Positions 25,610-35,137 are shown, counted from the stretch's first letter. The stretch: DNA of 64,000 nt from Bacteroidia bacterium (GCA_030427255.1 JAUHWY010000002.1:210377-274376); one strand, 5' to 3'. Notes: a model not told the origin generated them from the letters alone. Program-made: numbers and translations.

Positions 25610-25744
25610 TTATGCTTCTTCGCTTTCGTCGTCTGCCTGTTCGGCTTTTGGTGGCGTCTTAAGAACTTTTCGCGAAAAATAAATCAAAAGAGAAATTACG
25701 GTACCGTGGGTAAGCACCATGGTAATCAATGCTGAAGTATTCAT
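25610..25744 (-). CDS. MetS-like small subunit of NSS-family sodium symporter (44 residues)
   Basis: A 44-codon gene, ATG at 25744 (minus strand) to TAA at 25610-25612, overlapping the transporter stop by 4 nt (ATGA). It encodes MNTSALITMVLTHGTVISLL followed by IYFSRKVLKTPP and an acidic tail: a single membrane helix with a short cytosolic tail. This matches the MetS-type small subunits that accompany NSS transporters such as MetPS of Corynebacterium in size, single helix and position directly after the large subunit. The similarity is inferred from sequence pattern and context. Confidence 0.8.
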   Translation of the reverse strand: MNTSALITMVLTHGTVISLLIYFSRKVLKTPPKAEQADDESEEA

Positions 25745-27723
25745 GCGCGTCCTTCTTTTTTGCGTTTGAGGTAGGCCATGTAGACCAAAAATGCGATGCC
25801 ACTAAACAGAATTACCAGCAGGGTTCGCCCAATATTGGCCAACATAATTTGTTGTTCAATCAACTGGATTTGATCCGTGTGGTTTTCGCGGGCTTTTAGG
25901 TCTTCCCGGCTTTCGCCCAGTTGGGCCATAGCTTCTTTATGCAATTGAATGCGTTGGTGTTGAGCACCATTCATTACACGTTTGATAAGGCTTTCGTTGT
26001 CTAAGTTCCAACCTTTACCACTGATGAGGTTGTTGAACTCCAGTCCCCAGTCCTGGTAGTCGTTGAGGCGGTAATTTTCTTTGGTTAGGCCGGTTTCTGA
26101 GGTTTCAATCCAGCCTCTAAAGTCTTTGATTCCGGGGAACAAGGCTTTAAAATCGTTCTTTGACATTTCTCCTTGCACCGAGTTTCCTTTGACTTTTATG
26201 TCTACAAAACCGGCTTCCTGCATTTGGTTCTGCAAGAATTCTTGCTTGGATGGGTCCTTTATATCTGCTTTGACCACCGTAATGGAAGGTGGGGTTATAA
26301 GGGAACCCACAAAAACAAACAGGAGGAGAAGTGGGGTAATGTATTTTAAGATGTATTTAAAAATGCCGGGGATGCGCATGTCGGCGCCTCGGTTGATTTC
26401 TTTCCAACCTTTGTTGATTCCAAATACCCAAGCAAATAAGATAGCTTCTGCCAAGGCAAATACGACCAAACTTACGGTGCCGGCCCAATAGTCGTACTCA
26501 TCAAAAATGGGTTGAGCCAAAAAGGAAATTTTTCCGTTTTCGTCGTAGCCACTCACATAGCCCAGCACGGTAGGCAGACCAAAGAGCAGAATGATAAGGC
26601 CAAAGCTCCAAGCGGCCACCTTATGGGGCAGTTTAAATTCGTCTTTTACGAAGCCAATCCAAGGGGTGCCCATGGCCAGGGATGAGGTGATTCCGGCAAA
26701 GAACAAGAGGCCAAACCAGAGTACTCCGGCAATTTTGGCCAAGACTAAACCCCATTGCTGGAACAAGAAGGGCATGGTTTGAAAGGCCATGCCAAAACCT
26801 GCGTTGTCCAATACCCAGTCGATGCCCAAGTACCCTGCTGCAATAGGAATAACAATAAGGCTTCCCAAGACTACTTCAACAAATTCGTTGGCAAAGCCTG
26901 AGGTGGTAGCATTGAGTGCAATGTCGTCTTTGGAGCGTACATAACTGGCGTAGCAGTGAATGGTGCCCATACCTAAGGAAAGGGTAAAGAAAATTTGCCC
27001 GGCGGCAGCCAACCAGACTTTAGGATTGGCAAGGGAGTCAAATTGGGGAGTCCATAAGAAATTGATGCCCTCCCAAGCGTTGGCCTCGGGGTATTCGGGG
27101 CTTGCGGCACTGGTGCCTAAGGTGAGCCCTCGGATGGCCAAAAGTGCCCCAAAGCCAATGAGCATGGGTACTCCAATTTTGGCGACTTTTTCAACGCCTG
27201 AAAGCCCTTTGGAGAGAATATAGGTATTGAGTACTAAGCAAATCACAAAGAAAATTACTCCTTCGAAGGGAATGCCGGTGGTGGATTTGCTAACGTCTAT
27301 GTAGCGTAAAAAGAAATAGGAGGTATCGGCCTGACTTACTCCGGTAAAGGTGTCGCCAATAGAATGAAACACATAGGAAAGTGTCCAAGATTCGATGTAG
27401 CAGTAATAGGAGGCAACGGCAATATTGGTAAAGATGCCAAAGACGCCAAAGTATTTCCAAAGCCTTTTGCGGCCAAGGGTGTCAAAGATGAATGGGGTAG
27501 AGTGGTTGCCCATTTTGCCGCCGAATCGACCCATGCCCCATTCCATCCAGAGGAGCGGGATGCCCATAAGAAGGAAACAAATGAGGTATGGAATAATAAA
27601 CGCTCCGCCGCCATTATTTACGGCTTGGACGGGAAAGCGCAGAAAATTGCCTAGACCTACGGCATTTCCTGCCATAGCCAAAATTAATCCTACGCGTGAG
27701 CCCCATTGTTCTTGTTTGGCCAT
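25741..27723 (-). CDS. Sodium-dependent (NSS/SNF family) transporter, large subunit
   Basis: A 660-residue membrane symporter. The N-terminus has the family signature WGSRVGLILAMAGNAVGLGN then FLRFPVQAVNNGGGAFIIPY, which forms the sodium and substrate site of LeuT-type proteins. About twelve membrane segments are visible. After the penultimate helix (YITPLLLLFVFVGSLI) lies a ~150-residue soluble region (about 490-625), unusual for bacterial NSS proteins of ~450-520 residues, before a last helix (TLLVILFSGIAFLVYMAYL). It probably imports an amino acid with sodium. It is coupled to the 44-residue small-subunit gene. Confidence 0.92.
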   Translation of the reverse strand: MAKQEQWGSRVGLILAMAGNAVGLGNFLRFPVQAVNNGGGAFIIPYLICFLLMGIPLLWMEWGMGRFGGKMGNHSTPFIFDTLGRKRLWKYFGVFGIFTNIAVASYYCYIESWTLSYVFHSIGDTFTGVSQADTSYFFLRYIDVSKSTTGIPFEGVIFFVICLVLNTYILSKGLSGVEKVAKIGVPMLIGFGALLAIRGLTLGTSAASPEYPEANAWEGINFLWTPQFDSLANPKVWLAAAGQIFFTLSLGMGTIHCYASYVRSKDDIALNATTSGFANEFVEVVLGSLIVIPIAAGYLGIDWVLDNAGFGMAFQTMPFLFQQWGLVLAKIAGVLWFGLLFFAGITSSLAMGTPWIGFVKDEFKLPHKVAAWSFGLIILLFGLPTVLGYVSGYDENGKISFLAQPIFDEYDYWAGTVSLVVFALAEAILFAWVFGINKGWKEINRGADMRIPGIFKYILKYITPLLLLFVFVGSLITPPSITVVKADIKDPSKQEFLQNQMQEAGFVDIKVKGNSVQGEMSKNDFKALFPGIKDFRGWIETSETGLTKENYRLNDYQDWGLEFNNLISGKGWNLDNESLIKRVMNGAQHQRIQLHKEAMAQLGESREDLKARENHTDQIQLIEQQIMLANIGRTLLVILFSGIAFLVYMAYLKRKKEGRA

Positions 27724-27799
27724 AGAGTGCTAATCTTTAGGTTGCAATAGCCGAAGATACAATTCTTGAAGAAGACCCAAAGGCCAAAACGAGGAAGGA

Positions 27800-28717
27800 T
27801 TATAAGGTTTGTTGGGAAATGCTCAGCATTTGCTCCTGCACAATGGCCAAGCCTTCCTCCAATTTATGCGGGGCATAGCCCAGCTCTTTTTGGGCTTTTT
27901 CGATAACCAAACCTGTGCGGGGCGGGCGTTTTGCCGGTTGGTTTAAGCTGGAAGAATCGGTGCGGCTTAAGGTGTCTGTGCTTAGTCCAAAAAAGGCGGC
28001 GATGCGCTGGACCATGTCAAAGACGCTCATGATTTCGGGGCCGGAGATATGGAAAACACCGCAAGGCTGCCTTTGGGCTGCGGCAATACAGGCATCGGCC
28101 AAGTCTTCGGCTAGGGTTGGGGAGCGGAATTGGTCATCGACTACCCGAATTTCTTTCTTTTCTTTCAAGGATTGGTGTGCCCAAAGTACGATGTTGCTGC
28201 GGCTCATGCGGTGGGTTAATCCATAAACCAAGCCGGTGCGAATGATGCACCAAGGGTGTTCGAGTTGCATTACAACCTTTTCGCCTTCCCATTTGCTGTG
28301 GCCATACACACTAATGGGTTTGGGCTGGGCTGCTTCGTCGTAAGGGCCACCTTCTCCGTCAAAAATAAAGTCAGTGCTTACATGAACCAGATAAATGCCA
28401 AACCTTTGGCAAGCCTCGCACAGGTGCTTAACGGCATCTACATTGGCTCTTTGGCAAGCCTCCTGTTCGGTTTCGCATAAGTCCACCTGCGTCATGGCAG
28501 CGGTGTGAATAATGGTGTCCGGTCGTTCTTTTTCGAGCAAATCGAGTACGGCTTGCCTGTCCTCAATATCCAAACTTTGATAGTTGAGTGCGGGCAGTTC
28601 CTCTCCTCTCCAAACTCCTCTCCCTGTGGCCAAAAGTTTGTGTTCGGGTTGGTCGATAAGCTTAGCTACCAGTTTTTGTCCAAGTAAGCCATTGGCACCG
28701 GTTACCAAAATTTTCAT
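27800..28717 (-). CDS. RmlD-like SDR oxidoreductase (dTDP-4-dehydrorhamnose reductase family)
   Basis: A 305-residue extended SDR protein starting at ATG 28717 (MKILVTGANGLLGQKLVAKL). The glycine-rich TGANGLLG motif binds NAD(P). HTAAMTQVDLCE and STDFIFDGEGGPY are RmlD-superfamily motifs, and YGHSKWEGE holds the catalytic Tyr-x3-Lys. No other rhamnose-pathway genes are nearby, so the true substrate is uncertain. The start at 28732 is possible but lies outside the conserved N-terminus. Confidence 0.85.
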   Translation of the reverse strand: MKILVTGANGLLGQKLVAKLIDQPEHKLLATGRGVWRGEELPALNYQSLDIEDRQAVLDLLEKERPDTIIHTAAMTQVDLCETEQEACQRANVDAVKHLCEACQRFGIYLVHVSTDFIFDGEGGPYDEAAQPKPISVYGHSKWEGEKVVMQLEHPWCIIRTGLVYGLTHRMSRSNIVLWAHQSLKEKKEIRVVDDQFRSPTLAEDLADACIAAAQRQPCGVFHISGPEIMSVFDMVQRIAAFFGLSTDTLSRTDSSSLNQPAKRPPRTGLVIEKAQKELGYAPHKLEEGLAIVQEQMLSISQQTL

Positions 28718-28906
28718 GCACAATATTAGCACCTTTTGCCCAAAAACAGGCCTTTTTTATGGTTGTAATTCGATTAAATTATCCCTGTTTTCTAATGTAT
28801 GGGACTGCAGTTTGCAGGATATTCTGCCCCTGGTTCCATGCCGACTCTAGCGTCATGATTGCTTTATGGCCCTATTTTAGAGCAAACATCTGTTGCATAG
28901 GAAGGG

Positions 28907-30172
28907 TCAGGATCCAAAAACCAAATGTTTGCCTAAAGCACAATCCAAACAGGCTTTTTTTTGGCACGCCCGTTCGTAGCGTTCCAAAGCTGCCTGACTG
29001 TCCATGGCATGGCGCATAGGCAAGCCGGAACCTTTCCACAATCGAGTGATTCTGTTGTTTTCCGATGGCAATTGGGCCAACCAATCCAATACCTGTTGAT
29101 GGGCGAAACCTTGGTTTCTTAGTTCGGCACGCAAAAACAGAATGGGGGCAATGCCGTTGATAAGGGTTCCGTGCCAAGCATGGTTTGACTGTCCTGAAGT
29201 TCTGGTTTGCCTTGGCTTAGCAAAATGGTAATGCTTTTGCCAGTAATCCGGCAGGGCTTGACTCCATGTGGCTGCTAAAATTTCGGGTGCCTGTTTTTGC
29301 AAAAGCTCCGTTAAAGGTTGCACCTGTTGTGCCATTACTGCTAAACGTGCCAACTTAAGGGTTGGCCAAGCCGATGGGCGTACTCCACCAAATTTCCATA
29401 GATAGGAAGGAAGCGGTTGGTCAGGCAGGGCGTGAACCAAGGCTTGGTGTGTTTTTGCGAGTGTTTGGGCGTAGCTATCCTGAGCCCTGAGCAAGCCTGC
29501 CTGCCCAAAGAGCAGGGCAAGTAATTTTTCTTGGTCAAACCGCCAACGGGTTAGGAATTTCCAGGGCAAGGCTCTGCCCAAGAGTTGAAAAGGCAGGCCG
29601 TTTAATCCTTGTCCTTGAGCTCGGAGAATGGACTCCCAAAGCAATTGTTCCCAATTGTGGTGGAGCACTTCCAAGCGTTCCTTCCAAGTTTGCGCTTTAT
29701 GGCGCAGGCGTTGAAGCACCCATTGCTCGGTCCACAGGTCGTTGGGAAGAGATTGCAAAGGAAAGAAGGGCCGGCAGGCCAAGCTATGCAGGTTGTGGGT
29801 TAAGTCTTGATGCTTTTGAAGCCAAGCTTGGGGCAAGCGCTGGTGCAATTCAAATACCGGCAAGGTTCGGCCTTGTTGGGTTACCGCCTCTCGGTCGTTT
29901 TGGTATACCACATGCAACAACACGTTGTTGTACATGGGATCGTTTTGGTGCCCATGGCGGAACCAATCGGAAGCTTTTACGTGGATTTCGACTTGTCCTG
30001 ACCATTCCAGCCCATCGATACGTAGCCGGGCATTGTTAAAATCGGGTCCGGCATGGATGTTTAGGTGTCCCGGATGTAAAATTTCCAAGGGTTTTCCTTG
30101 CAGCGTCTGCAGTTCTTGTCCCGTCCAAGGGTTTACATACCAAGCGTAGTGTAGCAATTTTTCCTGAAGCAT
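28907..30172 (-). CDS. DUF2851 family protein
   Basis: A 421-residue protein, ATG at 30172 (MLQEKLLHYAWYV); a GTG two codons upstream is an alternative. It has the DUF2851 hallmarks: LEILHPGHLNIHAGPDFNNA, WSGQVEIHVKASDWFRHGH and NVLLHVVYQNDRE. A cysteine-rich end (ACQKKACLDCALG) may bind a metal. The N-terminal HxxGxDF-type region suggests a nuclease-like or metal-dependent fold, but no function is established. The 174 nt between this gene's end and the RmlD-like gene's start hold nothing I can name. Confidence 0.9.
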   Translation of the reverse strand: MLQEKLLHYAWYVNPWTGQELQTLQGKPLEILHPGHLNIHAGPDFNNARLRIDGLEWSGQVEIHVKASDWFRHGHQNDPMYNNVLLHVVYQNDREAVTQQGRTLPVFELHQRLPQAWLQKHQDLTHNLHSLACRPFFPLQSLPNDLWTEQWVLQRLRHKAQTWKERLEVLHHNWEQLLWESILRAQGQGLNGLPFQLLGRALPWKFLTRWRFDQEKLLALLFGQAGLLRAQDSYAQTLAKTHQALVHALPDQPLPSYLWKFGGVRPSAWPTLKLARLAVMAQQVQPLTELLQKQAPEILAATWSQALPDYWQKHYHFAKPRQTRTSGQSNHAWHGTLINGIAPILFLRAELRNQGFAHQQVLDWLAQLPSENNRITRLWKGSGLPMRHAMDSQAALERYERACQKKACLDCALGKHLVFGS

Positions 30173-30284
30173 AAGCACAGCGTTTTAAGCTCCAAATGCT
30201 TCGGGAATTCCCCGGGGGACGGGGAAGCCAAGAGGAGACCACAAAAATACGGAATTCCCTTTTTGGGTCAAATAGCTCCGAAGA

Positions 30285-30448
30285 ATCATGCCGCCCGGAT
30301 GGAAGCAGGTACCGTGTTTTGGGCGAAGGCCTGGCACCGCCTGCTTTTGCGGGCGACCGGAGGAAGCCCCGTGAAAAGTAGTGCGGTGACGGCCTGAGCA
30401 CAGAAGACGTACCGCAGACAGCCGGATAGGCGACTTTTGGGCTATGCA
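30285..30448 (+). repeat. GC-rich structured intergenic element, copy E
   Basis: The gap 30173-30562 is geneless. Its left part (30196-30284) has GGAATTCCC-containing inverted segments that I cannot assign. The element itself starts GCCCGGATGGAAGCAGG (as in copy B), has an outer stem GGCC..CACCGC / GCGGTG..GGCC and an apical GGGC-GACCGGAGGAA-GCCC hairpin. It ends CAGCCGGATAGGCGACTTT. It reads on the plus strand, towards parC. Confidence 0.62.
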
Positions 30449-30547
30449 CTAGCAGAGAATGGAGGCCAAGAGGCTTTCTTTAAGTGAATTTTGGAACCTT
30501 ACAACGCCGTGCGGCCCTAATAAAGCCCAACAAACCACTTCACTTGT

Positions 30548-30555
30548 TATATTTG
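30548..30555 (+). promoter_or_regulatory. -7 box of parC
   Basis: TATATTTG, exact consensus, ends 7 nt before the parC ATG. The predicted mRNA would be leaderless or nearly so. No -33 TTTG is seen. Confidence 0.42.
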
Positions 30556-30562
30556 CAGGTCA

Positions 30563-33154
30563 ATGGATACTCAGGATACTTCATCTTCCTTGCCGCAGGG
30601 AACTCCGGAACAGCAAAAGCAGTCGGGGATTTCGGGTATGTACGAAACCTATTTCCTTGATTACGCCTCCTATGTAATTTTGGAAAGAGCCGTACCTGCT
30701 CTGGAAGACGGCCTAAAGCCGGTGCAGCGACGCATTCTGCATTCGATGATGGAGCTGGAGGACGGCAGGTACAACAAGGTGGCCAATGTTATTGGCAATA
30801 CCATGAAATATCATCCCCATGGCGATGCATCCATCACCGATGCCATGGTGCAAATAGGTCAAAAAGAACTGTTGATTGACACCCAAGGAAACTGGGGAAA
30901 TATTCTTACCGGCGACAGTGCAGCGGCTTCCAGGTATATAGAAGCGCGATTGACGCCTTTTGCCAAGGAAGTAGTATTTAATCCAAAAACCACCGAATGG
31001 AACTTAAGTTACGACGGCAGGAATAAAGAACCGGTGACCTTACCGGTGAAATTCCCTTTGCTGCTGGCTCAGGGGGTGGAAGGGATTGCTGTGGGTTTGG
31101 CCTGCAAAATCATGCCCCACAATTTTGTGGAGCTTTTGGATGCCAGTATTGCGGTGTTGAAGGGCAAACCCATTGAGTTGTTTCCTGATTTCCCCTCCGG
31201 AGGCATGGCCGATTTTAGCAAATACAACAACGGATTAAGGGGAGGGAAAATTCGTGTACGTGCCAAAATTACCATTCAAGACCAGCGGACCTTGTCGGTG
31301 CAGGAAATTCCTTTTGGAACTACCACGGGCAGCTTAATTGACTCCATATTATCGGCCAACGAAAAAGGCAAGATTAAGATTAAAAAGGTTGAGGACAATA
31401 CTGCAGAGCATGTAGAAATCCTGATTCATTTGCCGGCGGGTACTTCGCCCGATCAAACCTTGGACGCCTTGTATGCTTTTACCGATTGTGAAGTAAGCAT
31501 TTCGCCCAATGCCTGTGTGATTTACAACAACAAGCCCGTCTTTTTGCCTGTAGAAGAGATTTTGGAGCGCAATACCGAGCACACCAAAAGTTTGCTCGAG
31601 CAAGAATTACAGATTCGTGAAAAAGAGCTGCAAGAAGACATTCTATATACCAGTCTAGAGAAAATTTTTATTGAACATAGAATTTACCGGGATATTGAGG
31701 AGTGTGAAACCTGGGAGGCCATTTTGGAAACCATTGATGCCGGTTTAGCACCCTTTAAGCCTCAATTTTACAGGGAAATTACCAAAGACGATTTGGTGAA
31801 GCTCACCGAAATCCGAATTAAACGGATTTCTAAATTTGACGGCTTTAAGGCCGATGAGAAGCTCCGAAAACTGGAAGAAGAGCTGAACGAGGTGCGCAAC
31901 CATTTGGCGCATTTGGTAGACTATGCTATTGCTTGGTATAGCAACCTTAAAAAGAAGTACGGAAGCGGAAAAGAGCGTAAAACCGAAATCCGTTCTTTTG
32001 AGTCCATTGAGGCTACCAAAGTGGTGGCACGTACCGAGAAACTTTACTTGGATAAAGAAAACGGCTTTGCCGGCTACGGCTTAAAAGGCGCAGCGTTTGT
32101 TTCTGAATGTTCCGATATCGACGACCTTATTGTTTTCCGAAACGACGGCACCCTGCTCATAACCAAAGTGGCAGATAAAGTGTATGTCGGTAAAGGAATT
32201 ATGCATTTGGCGGTGTGGAACCGCGACGATCAGCGAACGGTATATCATTTGCTGTACCGGGAAGGCCGTGCCGGAGCTACCTACATGAAACGCTTTCAGG
32301 TAACTTCTGCTACCCGCGACAAAGAATACCAACTCATTAGCGAAAAGCCGGGGAGCCAGGTGCTTTACTTTTCCGTGAATCCCAATGGGGAGTCGGAGCA
32401 ACTCACCATTTACCTAAAACCACGCCCCAAACTGAGGAAGCAGGTCTTTGACTTGGATTTGGGTAGCTTGGCCGTGAAAAACCGAAACGCCAAAGGCAAT
32501 CAAGTAAGCAAATATGCGATTCGAAGAATTGTTTCCAAGGCTAGAGGAGAGTCCACCCTTGGGGCGCTTAAGTTTTGGTTTGATGAAGAAACACGCCGCT
32601 TGAATGCCGATGAAAGAGGTCGGTTCTTGGGCGAGTTTAGAGCGGGCGACCGCTTGTTGGAAGTTACTCGAGAAGGGTATTACCGCATGGTAAAACCCGA
32701 CCTGAGTTTGCATTTTGAAGACAACGCGCTGTTTATAGGGAAACTAAAACAAGGACAAAGTGCCACCTTGGTTTATTTTGACGGGGAAAAGAAGCTATAC
32801 ATGGTAAAGCGTTTCCGACCCGAAACAGAAGATAAGCCTACCTTGGTTATTACCGACCACAAGGATTCCAGAGCCGAGGCCTTTGCCGTGGATGCCAAAC
32901 CGGTATTGGAGGTAGATTATATTTGGGGGCCTAGAAAGGAAAAGCGCAGTATGCTCCTAGAGCCTGCAGAAATGGTGGCTGTCCGGGGCGAAAAAGCCAA
33001 AGGAAATCGATTGCCGGAGCAGCAAATAAAGAAATTTCAATGGCGCGAGCCTTTGCCCGTTCCTGAAGAGGAAGAAGAAACTCACCAAGAGACCTCGGAA
33101 CCGCCCGGTGAGGATAAAATCATTGATTTAGACGACGAGCCCAAGCTTTTTTAA
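30563..33154 (+). CDS. parC: DNA topoisomerase IV subunit A (GyrA/ParC family)
   Basis: An 863-residue type IIA topoisomerase A subunit. It begins with a short hydrophilic tail, then the winged-helix breakage domain: MYETYFLDYASYVILERAVP, LKPVQRRILHSM, MKYHPHGDASITDAMV, and catalytic Tyr125 in AAASRYIEARLTPFA. A coiled-coil tower (~400-470) and a C-terminal beta-pinwheel (~500-800) with acidic tail follow. The pinwheel lacks an obvious GyrA box QRRGGKG, which favours ParC over GyrA. The partner parE/gyrB-type gene is not in this window. It overlaps the convergent gene by 4 nt. Confidence 0.9.
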   Translation: MDTQDTSSSLPQGTPEQQKQSGISGMYETYFLDYASYVILERAVPALEDGLKPVQRRILHSMMELEDGRYNKVANVIGNTMKYHPHGDASITDAMVQIGQKELLIDTQGNWGNILTGDSAAASRYIEARLTPFAKEVVFNPKTTEWNLSYDGRNKEPVTLPVKFPLLLAQGVEGIAVGLACKIMPHNFVELLDASIAVLKGKPIELFPDFPSGGMADFSKYNNGLRGGKIRVRAKITIQDQRTLSVQEIPFGTTTGSLIDSILSANEKGKIKIKKVEDNTAEHVEILIHLPAGTSPDQTLDALYAFTDCEVSISPNACVIYNNKPVFLPVEEILERNTEHTKSLLEQELQIREKELQEDILYTSLEKIFIEHRIYRDIEECETWEAILETIDAGLAPFKPQFYREITKDDLVKLTEIRIKRISKFDGFKADEKLRKLEEELNEVRNHLAHLVDYAIAWYSNLKKKYGSGKERKTEIRSFESIEATKVVARTEKLYLDKENGFAGYGLKGAAFVSECSDIDDLIVFRNDGTLLITKVADKVYVGKGIMHLAVWNRDDQRTVYHLLYREGRAGATYMKRFQVTSATRDKEYQLISEKPGSQVLYFSVNPNGESEQLTIYLKPRPKLRKQVFDLDLGSLAVKNRNAKGNQVSKYAIRRIVSKARGESTLGALKFWFDEETRRLNADERGRFLGEFRAGDRLLEVTREGYYRMVKPDLSLHFEDNALFIGKLKQGQSATLVYFDGEKKLYMVKRFRPETEDKPTLVITDHKDSRAEAFAVDAKPVLEVDYIWGPRKEKRSMLLEPAEMVAVRGEKAKGNRLPEQQIKKFQWREPLPVPEEEEETHQETSEPPGEDKIIDLDDEPKLF

Positions 33155-33816
33155 GGCATTGACCCAAAACGTTCCAAATCGTTGGATTCATAAAAGTAAA
33201 TGCCTTTGCTTCGGTCAGTGCCTAAATGCATCATGGCACGAGCCACCGTTTCGGCTTCAATGGCGCGGTATTTTTGCCAACGCCCTCTAAGTAAGGGTCT
33301 AAAAATTCGGAGCATAAACTTACCCAGGTGCTCGGCCCAACGTTTTTCCTTTCGTTCCCCCAACAGCAAAGAGGGCCTCACCACTACCTTTCGGGGGATG
33401 TCTAACCGAATAAACCTGCTTTCCATATCGCCTTTGGCCTTGCGGTAAAAATTCAAGGCCGCCGAGGAAGCGCCCAGCGAAGAAAGCACCACGGCAGAGT
33501 GCACGAACAATTGGCAGCGCTTGGCAATGGCAATAGTGAGTTCAACATCTACCGCCCTAAAAGCGGCTACAGACCCGGCCTTACGGATGGTTGTGCCTAA
33601 GCACAAATAGGCTTCTTCGGCGGCAATTTCCTCTCCCCATTCCTCTACAGCCTCAAAATCCAAAACAAGCTGCTTTAGCTTAGGGTGCTGCAGTTCCAAT
33701 GGCGATCGAACCACCGCAATAACCTCTGTGTGGGCAGGAGACTCCAATAAGAGGCTCAATAGTTTACCTCCGGTTAGCCCTGCGGCTCCCACCACCAATG
33801 CCCGATTTTGATTCAT
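33151..33816 (-). CDS. NAD(P)H-binding oxidoreductase-like protein (atypical SDR, TIP30-like)
   Basis: A 221-residue Rossmann-fold protein starting MNQNRALVVGAAGLTGGKLL, where the glycine motif VVGAAGLTG binds NAD(P). Later motifs include AEEAYLCLGTTIRKAGS, FVHSAVVLSSLGASS and YRKAKGDMES, which together match atypical SDRs of the TIP30/HTATIP2 kind. The usual Tyr-x3-Lys is only partly conserved (FYRKAK), so catalysis is doubtful. It overlaps the parC end by 4 nt. Role unknown. Confidence 0.82.
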   Translation of the reverse strand: MNQNRALVVGAAGLTGGKLLSLLLESPAHTEVIAVVRSPLELQHPKLKQLVLDFEAVEEWGEEIAAEEAYLCLGTTIRKAGSVAAFRAVDVELTIAIAKRCQLFVHSAVVLSSLGASSAALNFYRKAKGDMESRFIRLDIPRKVVVRPSLLLGERKEKRWAEHLGKFMLRIFRPLLRGRWQKYRAIEAETVARAMMHLGTDRSKGIYFYESNDLERFGSMP

Positions 33817-33887
33817 GTATGACGATTTATGGTTAATTTGCGCCCGAATTCACGCCCCCTTTTTAGGGCTGTAAATCTAATGAACCT

Positions 33888-34958
33888 ATGGCTCAATTTT
33901 ATCCTTTATCTGTAGTCAACAAAATTCGCGAAACCGAAGACGCCATCTCTATTTCGTTTCAAATACCCCAAGACCTTAAATCTACCTTTGCCTATACCCA
34001 CGGTCAGTACCTAACCCTTCGCATGAATATTGGCGGCGAAGAGGTGCGTCGCGCCTACAGCCTGTGCAGTGCACCAAGGCAAGACGACAACCTCACCGTT
34101 ACGGTTAAGCGGGTAGAGGGTGGACGCATGTCTACCCACCTGAATGCGCATTTGCAAATTGGCCAAACCATAGAAGTAATGCCTCCCGAAGGTCGGTTTT
34201 TCATTCCCATCGATCCCTCGGCCGAACGCCATTACGTTCTGGTGGCCGGCGGAAGCGGAATCACACCCATGATGAGCATTCTGCGCACCGTTTTGGTGGA
34301 AGAACCCAAGTCTAAAGTGAGCTTAATTTACGCCAATAGAAATGCGCAAAGCATCATTTTTGCGCAAAAAATTCAAGAGTTGCAGCAGAGCTATGGCGAC
34401 CGACTGCAAGTACAGCACTTTTTGGACGATGATTTTGGGTCCAACCAAGCCGAAAAAGGCCCTTTAACCGCCCCCGTTTTGGCCGAAACCCTAAAACGAC
34501 TGGTTCCGGACAACAGCCAAACGCATTATTTCCTTTGCGGTCCCGGCGGCATGATGGAGCAAGCCAAATTGGGCTTCGAATCTTTGAATATTAGTCCGGA
34601 AAGAATTCATATTGAATACTTTACTGCACCTGTAAGCGGAGGCGCCACCCAAACCGCTCCCAAGCCCGAGGCGCCGGCTCAAGGCAGCAAAGTCATTATT
34701 TCTTTGTACGGCGAAACCCACGAGGTTCAAATTAACGACCAAACCACCATCCTCAAAGCGGCCACCAAAGCAGGCTTGGATGCGCCCTTCAGTTGCGAGG
34801 CCGGCATTTGCAGCACCTGCATGGCCAAAGTCCTCGAAGGCTCCGCCGTAATGGACGAAAACAACATCCTTAGCCAAGACGAGGTGAACGAAGGCTATAT
34901 CCTTACCTGTCAGTCGCATCCTACCGCACCTGTGGTGCGCATTGAGTACATCGATTGA
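33888..34958 (+). CDS. Ferredoxin-fused FAD/NAD reductase (PaaE/phenol hydroxylase reductase-like)
   Basis: A 356-residue three-domain reductase. It has an FAD domain (~1-105) with RRAYSLCSAP, an NAD(P) domain with VAGGSGITPMMS and CGPGGMMEQAKL, and a C-terminal plant-type [2Fe-2S] ferredoxin domain with CEAGICSTC and LTCQSHP (Cys-x4-Cys-x2-Cys...Cys). Such proteins pass electrons from NAD(P)H to an oxygenase or desaturase. The oxygenase partner is not adjacent. The fatty-acid hydroxylase-like gene at 50166 is a possible but unproven user. No other paa genes are present, so the PaaE label is by similarity only. Confidence 0.88.
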   Translation: MAQFYPLSVVNKIRETEDAISISFQIPQDLKSTFAYTHGQYLTLRMNIGGEEVRRAYSLCSAPRQDDNLTVTVKRVEGGRMSTHLNAHLQIGQTIEVMPPEGRFFIPIDPSAERHYVLVAGGSGITPMMSILRTVLVEEPKSKVSLIYANRNAQSIIFAQKIQELQQSYGDRLQVQHFLDDDFGSNQAEKGPLTAPVLAETLKRLVPDNSQTHYFLCGPGGMMEQAKLGFESLNISPERIHIEYFTAPVSGGATQTAPKPEAPAQGSKVIISLYGETHEVQINDQTTILKAATKAGLDAPFSCEAGICSTCMAKVLEGSAVMDENNILSQDEVNEGYILTCQSHPTAPVVRIEYID

Positions 34959-34971
34959 TTATGTTTTTGGG

Positions 34972-35115
34972 GCACAACCGGGCTGTCTCTGCTGGTCCTC
35001 AGTGCCAAGCTAAGGATCTGCTGGCCTGCGGGGGCTTGCTGCGCTCCGCCTCCTTCGGCCGGCAGCTCCTAAGCTTGGCACTTCCGGGCCATCCGTTCCA
35101 TCCCTGTGCCATGCC
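34972..35115 (-). repeat. GC-rich structured intergenic element, copy F
   Basis: Between the reductase and YkgJ genes, read on the minus strand. Arms at 35001-35014 and 35068-35082 (AGTGCCAAGCTAAGG and its complement) pair with one mismatch. The apical part is GGC-GGAGCGCAGCAA-GCC. It starts GGGATGGAACGGATGGCCC and ends GAGGACCAGCAGAGACAGCC, then GTTGTGCCCCAAAAAC, in line with the family's ends. Confidence 0.6.
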
Positions 35116-35137
35116 CAAATTGTAGTGCACTTGTTTT

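Noticed and set aside
30196..30449. Overlapping ORFs in the gap upstream of parC
   Set aside because: These frames cross the GC-rich element on both strands and lack ribosome binding sites or recognisable protein features.
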